Below are positions 39,255 through 43,340 of a stretch of DNA of 43,340 nucleotides, in pieces. A program made the position numbers and the translations under genes. The notes below the pieces were generated by a model. That model searched no databases, was not told the DNA's origin, and saw nothing but the letters and a program-made list of their open reading frames with translations. Source of the stretch: an uncultured Oscillospiraceae bacterium (GTDB taxonomy: Bacteria; Bacillota; Clostridia; Oscillospirales; Acutalibacteraceae); contig UQFM01000007.1 in NCBI GenBank assembly GCA_900540295.1, positions 1 through 43,340 of the forward strand, read 5' to 3'. Position 1 is the stretch's first letter, and each line of letters starts with the position of its first letter.

Positions 39255-39500
39255 CTATTCGATTTTTCTGTGAATCCTGTTTGCATCACATGCCGTATAT
39301 TGTTTAAAAGCATTCAAATCAATTTCCAAACAATCGGCCAGGCAGACGGCAATGTCCAGCCGCGGTTCGCACAGCCCTGTTTCCAAATTGTGCATGTGAC
39401 GCGCACTTGTGTTTGCTTTTTCGGCAAGCTGTTCTACGGTAAAGCCTAACTTTTGCCGCTGGGTATGCACCAAATCAGCAAATTCTGTTTTTAACGTCAT
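39255..39500 (-). CDS. Small XRE-type helix-turn-helix regulator
   Basis: This 81-residue protein has AAGGAG nine bases before the ATG. The Cro/CI-type HTH covers about 9-62: LVHTQRQKLGFTVEQLAEKA, NTSARHMHNLETGLCEPRLD and CLADCLEIDLNAF. It has no second domain, so it may be a simple repressor. No partner toxin or phage gene is visible beside it. It lies between the NimA-like gene and the GPH symporter. Confidence 0.85.
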   Translation of the reverse strand: MTLKTEFADLVHTQRQKLGFTVEQLAEKANTSARHMHNLETGLCEPRLDIAVCLADCLEIDLNAFKQYTACDANRIHRKIE

Positions 39501-39606
39501 AAAATATCACTCCTTTGTAAATTATTGTATAAATCTAAATCCCTTTGACAACGAAGTTTAGTTCACATTTTTTCAGATTCAGATACGTTGTTTCGATTCA
39601 AAAAAG

Positions 39607-39652
39607 AAAACAGCCGAGAAAACGGACAAGTGTCTGTTTTCTCAGCTGTTTT
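39607..39652 (-). terminator. Long hairpin, second terminator after the GPH symporter
   Basis: A 20-pair stem with one mismatch and one G-T pair (39607-39628 with 39631-39652) is followed on the minus strand by a C-interrupted T-run. It backs up the terminator at 39667-39697 and protects the XRE gene from read-through. Confidence 0.65.
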
Positions 39653-39661
39653 GCTTGCCAT

Positions 39662-39697
39662 ATACAAAAAACGCCCCGCTTAGCGCGGAGCGTTTTT
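39662..39697 (-). terminator. Terminator of the GPH symporter gene
   Basis: AAAAACGC (39667-39674) pairs with GCGTTTTT (39690-39697), extended inwards by CCGC/GCGG, and a T-run follows on the minus strand. Confidence 0.82.
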
Positions 39698-39751
39698 ACA
39701 GTTTTTAAAATCTTTTATTACGTATAAGTCAAATTGTATGCGACATAGAAA

Positions 39752-41425
39752 TTATGCTTGTTTCTGCGCGATGGCAGCATCCAGCTCAGCTTGCAGTCTC
39801 GCATCTTTTTCCTCACGGAATTTACGGATTTTATCTTCATTTTCCGCTTCGTTAAACTTATATTTGAACATCGGCAGTGCCTGAAGCACCAACCCGATAG
39901 AGCCGAGAATTGTCAGCATAAAGAAGATTGCATTTAAAACGGGCATGTGATTGGTCAAGAGCACTTCTCTGGTCAAAGTGCCCGCATCCTTGAGCACATT
40001 CAGTTCTGTGGACATAGTGGAATAACCGAATGCGTTGACCGCCGCCATGACGACCAAGTTGAACAGCGCAATACCAATTTTATTTACCAAGCTTCTGAAT
40101 GAGAATACGGCGCCTTCCAAGCGTTTGCCGGATTCCATTTCAATAACGTCAACCGTATCGGAAAAAATGGCGGTCAGCAAAACAAGACTCATGCCGACAG
40201 GGAAGTTGGTAAAGAAACGGCACAGACAGTATACGACAAACCCGATGCGTGCAGTGGTCAAATCTGTACTTGTGTACGGGAACACAAACATGCAAATTGC
40301 CCATACCGCAATATTGGCAATCGCGCAAACAAAGGACATGCGAATCCAAAGCGTCTTTTTGTCCATCTTTTTAAGCAGCCACGGCACAAGCGCCATAGAA
40401 AGCATATAGGAAATACCGCTGGAAATGCTCAAAATCGGGAACAGAAGCCCTTCTTCCGTGAGATTCGGATTGATGCCCACATGTGTTTCAACCCACGCAT
40501 TCAGCGCAGGGAAATTGAAAATGCCGTAACAGTTCCATTTTGCAAAGAACATCAGGAACATCGCGCCGAGGTTGGTGATGGATGCAAAGAACGTCGCCCA
40601 AATCAGCGCACGCATATTCTTATTTTTGAAAACGATTTTTAAGGTTTCTCTGTATTTAATCGGTTCGGACTCTATGTAAACCTTTTCTTTAATGCCGAAG
40701 AAGGAAACGGCAATCGGAATACCCGCCAATACAGCAAACACGATAGACGCCACAAAGAAGCCCTTGCGCGGGTCGTTCGGAAATGCGTATACAATCGGGA
40801 AAAAGATAATCGACGGCAGAATTGTGCCGATGGAACCGAAAATATTGCTGACGGAAATTGCCTTAACACGTGTTTCGCTTTCCGGGAAAACCAACGGATT
40901 CAAGCCCTGATACGGAATGTCAATCGCCGTATAGAAGGTGTAGAACACCAGATACGCCGCAACTGCATACCAGAAATTTCCCGTGGAAACATCTTCATTG
41001 GTACGGATGATATGGAAATTGTCGCCGACGGTTGCAAGCGTGGAAGCGATGTCAATCTGTGAAATCGCAAATGTACCGGAATTTGTAAAATCAACCGGTG
41101 CGAACAGCAAAATTGTACCGACCATCATCGGAATAACCATCCAAATCAAATACGGACGGCATTTGCCCCACTTAGTACGGGTCTTGTCCACAATCATGCC
41201 CATCATCGGGTCGTTTACAGCATCCCAAATTTTGGTAATAGACAGCACCAAACCTGCGCCGACCATACCGATGCCGAGATAGTCTGCCAAATACACGTTC
41301 AGCGCGTTACTGATTACGTTGAGAATGGTCAAAAGACCGAACGGCAACAGTGAAAACGCCAGCATTTCACGTGTAGTCGCATTTTTTAAGTCAATGCGTT
41401 TTTTTGCGCCTGCTTTTTTTGCCAA
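39752..41425 (-). CDS. GPH-family sugar:cation symporter (MelB-like)
   Basis: This 557-residue protein has about twelve membrane helices. The GPH signature is clear: TKIWDAVNDPMMGMIVDKTR followed by KWGKCRPYLIWM. IDIPYQGLNPLVFPESETRVK and the central KYRETLKIVFKNKN loop also fit. It would import a glycoside, pentoside or hexuronide with sodium or protons. It is some 80-100 residues longer than usual. One cause is an extra loop at about 112-150 between early helices, and another a charged C-terminal tail. It starts with TTG at 41425; no ATG in frame is suitable. No glycosidase gene is adjacent. Confidence 0.9.
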   Translation of the reverse strand: MAKKAGAKKRIDLKNATTREMLAFSLLPFGLLTILNVISNALNVYLADYLGIGMVGAGLVLSITKIWDAVNDPMMGMIVDKTRTKWGKCRPYLIWMVIPMMVGTILLFAPVDFTNSGTFAISQIDIASTLATVGDNFHIIRTNEDVSTGNFWYAVAAYLVFYTFYTAIDIPYQGLNPLVFPESETRVKAISVSNIFGSIGTILPSIIFFPIVYAFPNDPRKGFFVASIVFAVLAGIPIAVSFFGIKEKVYIESEPIKYRETLKIVFKNKNMRALIWATFFASITNLGAMFLMFFAKWNCYGIFNFPALNAWVETHVGINPNLTEEGLLFPILSISSGISYMLSMALVPWLLKKMDKKTLWIRMSFVCAIANIAVWAICMFVFPYTSTDLTTARIGFVVYCLCRFFTNFPVGMSLVLLTAIFSDTVDVIEMESGKRLEGAVFSFRSLVNKIGIALFNLVVMAAVNAFGYSTMSTELNVLKDAGTLTREVLLTNHMPVLNAIFFMLTILGSIGLVLQALPMFKYKFNEAENEDKIRKFREEKDARLQAELDAAIAQKQA

Positions 41426-41476
41426 TGCTTTTCATCTCTCTTTCTTGTAGTATCCGTTTTTTCGCAGATAATAATG

Positions 41477-41486
41477 ATTATATCAA
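41477..41486 (-). promoter_or_regulatory. Possible extended -10 promoter of the GPH gene
   Basis: On the minus strand TGATATAAT gives an extended -10 box (TATAAT at 41477-41482), with no good -35 box at 17 bases. It lies about 50 bases before the TTG start. The remaining intergenic part up to 41667 shows no gene. Confidence 0.45.
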
Positions 41487-41667
41487 CTGAAAACCTTTTT
41501 GCCTATTCTTTTTTCCTAAAAATGAAAATTTCTATTTTATTTCCAAAAGTTTCTGCAAATTTTTGTGCATTTCGTGTACAGAACGTGAACTTTTCGGGAG
41601 ATACGGTCAAAATCCCCGTTCTCCATAAAGCCCCTTTGCTTTCTATACAGTTTCCACTGAAAAGGTC

Positions 41668-41696
41668 TTGTATAAAATCGGCTTTTTAGGTATAAT
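41668..41696 (+). promoter_or_regulatory. Sigma-A promoter of the DRTGG-kinase-hydrogenase operon
   Basis: TTGTAT (41668-41673), a 17-base spacer and TATAAT (41691-41696), 49 bases before the first gene. Confidence 0.7.
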
Positions 41697-41745
41697 GATA
41701 TATACTTAATTATATTTCTATTATTTTTAGAAATGGGGGCTTCCT

Positions 41746-42096
41746 ATGAAGGTTCGTGAAATTCAGGATATTCTTTCCGCGGAAATTATCTGCGGTGAGG
41801 AATTTTTGGAGCGGGATGTATTTTCCGCCTGCGGCAGTGACATGATGAGCGATGTACTCGCTTATGTGAAAGAGCAGGCTGTACTGCTGTCGGGGCTGAT
41901 GAATCCGCAGGTCGTGCGCACTGCGGAAATGATGGATATGCAGTGCATTGTCTTCGTGCGCGGCAAGCGCCCTGACGAAAGCATCGTTTCCCTCGCCAAG
42001 GACAGAGACATCGTTTTGCTTTCCACCAAGCTGCCAATGTTCGCCTCCTGCGGAATGCTGTATGAAAACGGACTTCGGGGGGGCGCAATCCGATGA
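41746..42096 (+). CDS. DRTGG-domain protein
   Basis: This 116-residue protein starts with GGGGG six bases before the ATG. It matches small DRTGG-domain proteins: MKVREIQDILSAEIICGEEF, VFSACGSDMMSDVLAYVKEQ, then MNPQVVRTAEMMDMQCIVFV and IVLLSTKLPMFASCG. DRTGG domains act as small regulatory modules, in some proteins with CBS domains. It overlaps the RsbW-like gene (ATGA). Such proteins occur with sensory [FeFe] hydrogenases in Clostridia, as here. Confidence 0.85.
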   Translation: MKVREIQDILSAEIICGEEFLERDVFSACGSDMMSDVLAYVKEQAVLLSGLMNPQVVRTAEMMDMQCIVFVRGKRPDESIVSLAKDRDIVLLSTKLPMFASCGMLYENGLRGGAIR

Positions 42097-42512
42097 GCTT
42101 AATCGAATTGCACTACGAAGTGCCCGGCGACGATTTTACCCGTGCGGGCGAAGCCTCGGGTGACGTCAAGCGCCAGCTTAAACAGCTGGGCTTTGACCCC
42201 GCCGCCATTCGGAATGTGGTTATCGCGCTTTACGAAGGGGAAATCAACATGGTCATTCATGCGGGCGGCGGTGAAATCGACGTCTCCATTGACCCCGACT
42301 GCATCCGCATGGTACTGCGCGACCACGGTCCGGGTATCCCCGATGTGGCGCTCGCCATGCAGGAAGGGTATTCCACCGCGCCAGACAACGTGCGTGCGTT
42401 GGGCTTCGGCGCAGGTATGGGACTGCCGAACATTAAAAAATATACGAGCGATATGCAGATTGAAACGGAAATCGGCGTGGGTACCACGATGTCCCTGCGC
42501 GTAGATGTATAA
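42093..42512 (+). CDS. RsbW-like HATPase (serine kinase / anti-sigma type)
   Basis: This 139-residue GHKL ATPase has N-box YEGEINMVIHAGGG, G1 DHGPGIPD and G2 GFGAGMGLPNIKKY. The family includes anti-sigma factor kinases RsbW and SpoIIAB. Here it lies between a DRTGG protein and a sensory hydrogenase-like protein, so it probably passes on a hydrogen or redox signal by phosphorylating a partner. No anti-sigma antagonist or sigma factor is in the window, but the operon continues past its end. Confidence 0.9.
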   Translation: MSLIELHYEVPGDDFTRAGEASGDVKRQLKQLGFDPAAIRNVVIALYEGEINMVIHAGGGEIDVSIDPDCIRMVLRDHGPGIPDVALAMQEGYSTAPDNVRALGFGAGMGLPNIKKYTSDMQIETEIGVGTTMSLRVDV

Positions 42513-42556
42513 CACAGTTTGTCCTTTCCTTTCTTTCTGCAACGGAGTGAATACAT

Positions 42557-43312
42557 ATGGCAACAACTGAATTTTTCCATTCGGTTCGGCTTGACGAAGA
42601 AAAATGCAAAGGATGCATCAACTGCATCAAGCGCTGTCCGACAGGCGCAATCCGCGTACGGCGCGGCAAAGCCTACATCATCTCGGAACGCTGTATCGAC
42701 TGCGGCGAGTGCATCCGTATCTGTCCGAACCATGCAAAATATGCCGAGAAATATTCCTTCAACGAAATTCTCGACTACAAATACCGTGTTGCTCTGCCCG
42801 CCCCGACACTGTACGGGCAGTTCAACAATTTAGACGATGTGGACTATGTGCTGACCGCGTTTTTGCGGCTCGGCTTTGATGACGTGTTCGAGGTTTCCGT
42901 CGGGGCGGAGCTAATTTCGGAAGCCACCAGACTGTATATGCAGAAAAAGGACACCGCGCATCCCGTCATTTCCTCCGCCTGCCCTGCGGTCGTGCGGCTG
43001 ATTCGCGTGCGGTTCCCGAATCTGATTCCGAATGTTCTGGACTTAAATGCGCCTATGGAAGAAGCGGCGCGTTTGGCGCGCGAACGTGCGGTAGAGAAAA
43101 CGGGACTGCCGCCGAGCGACATCGGCGTATTCTTCATCACGCCCTGTACGGCAAAAATCACGGCAATCAAGCAACCGATTTGTAACGGGGCTTCGCACGT
43201 CAGCGGTGTATTCAGCATTAAAGATATTTACCCTGTTCTGCTTGGGCAAATGGATAAGCTCACGGAAACCGTGCCGCTGAAAAATTCGGGGCTGATGGGC
43301 GTGGGTTGGGCG
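42557..43312 (+). CDS. Sensory-type [FeFe]-hydrogenase-like protein, N-terminal part
   Basis: The first 252 codons are present; the adapter then cuts the gene. Two [4Fe-4S] ferredoxin motifs come first: Cys17, 20, 23, 27 (CKGCINCIKRCP) and Cys46, 49, 52, 56 (CIDCGECIRICP). The H-cluster domain follows. Its first motif, normally TSCCP, reads SSACP: the cluster-ligand Cys142 stays, the proton-transfer Cys is Ala141. The second motif, normally MPCxxKxxE, reads TPCTAKITA, keeping Cys197 and Lys200. These changes match regulatory hydrogenases (HydS type) rather than H2-producing enzymes. The third motif and any PAS or output domain are outside. It follows the RsbW-like gene by 44 bases. Confidence 0.85.
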
Positions 43313-43340
43313 CTGTCTCTTATACACATCTGACGCTGCC
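43313..43340 (+). other. Nextera Read 1-side adapter (not genomic)
   Basis: CTGTCTCTTATACACATCT (43313-43331) is the Tn5 mosaic end and GACGCTGCC continues the i5-side Nextera adapter. The peptide tail LSLIHI seen in translation is the known artefact of this adapter. The genomic part of the contig ends at 43312. Confidence 0.97.

Noticed and set aside
39086..39313. 75-residue minus-strand frame after the XRE gene
   Set aside because: No ribosome site, overlaps the XRE gene end and contains the 39178-39235 inverted repeat; composition is not protein-like.

Overview
The window is one assembled contig of an anaerobic Gram-positive bacterium, most likely a gut member of the Clostridia (Oscillospirales-like). 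It has no outer-membrane genes. Several genes use TTG or GTG starts behind strong AGGAGG-type ribosome sites, and many promoters match TTGACA-17-TATAAT. The gene set (class Ic aspartate aminotransferase, GPH sugar symporter, one-component sulfatase, NimA-like protein, FMN riboswitch with RibU, sensory-type [FeFe]-hydrogenase protein) fits that group; the species is not determined. Both contig ends are Illumina Nextera adapter (1-47 and 43313-43340), so genomic DNA runs from 48 to 43312 and the genes at both ends are cut.

Region 1 (48 to about 8100, all minus strand) is one end of an integrative conjugative element. It holds two DUF6462-type small proteins, two regulator-like proteins, a pilin-like protein, a VirB6/TrbL channel protein, a CD1108-type cell-wall hydrolase, PrgI and the first 61 codons of a VirB4 ATPase. 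It abuts the 3' end of lysS. Relaxase, coupling protein and integrase are not in the window.

Region 2 (8122-16782, minus) is housekeeping: lysS, greA, an unknown protein, and a division cluster ftsE-ftsX-M23 peptidase-S41 protein, preceded by a CdaR/PucR regulator. The S41 protein lacks both catalytic residues.

Region 3 (17004-25980) holds two tandem membrane proteins with a Cys/His mini-domain, a Crp/Fnr-linked ABC importer, an AT-rich pair of unknown plus-strand genes, and a polar amino acid ABC importer. The binding protein of the amino acid importer appears to be circularly permuted. A GtrA protein follows.

Region 4 (26050-34727) holds ispD-ispF, an aminotransferase, a TauE-sulfatase operon, then the plus-strand run manA, SanA/YdcF-like and MFS, and an FMN-riboswitch-controlled ribU.

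Region 5 (34787-43312) holds tRNA-Leu(UAA), a GNAT protein, trmO, a stand-alone FakA-type domain, a cluster of large inverted repeats ahead of a NYN-LOTUS RNase-like gene, tRNA-Leu(CAG), a NimA-like protein, an XRE regulator, a GPH symporter, and the start of a DRTGG / RsbW-like kinase / sensory hydrogenase operon. No rRNA, CRISPR array or insertion sequence was seen.
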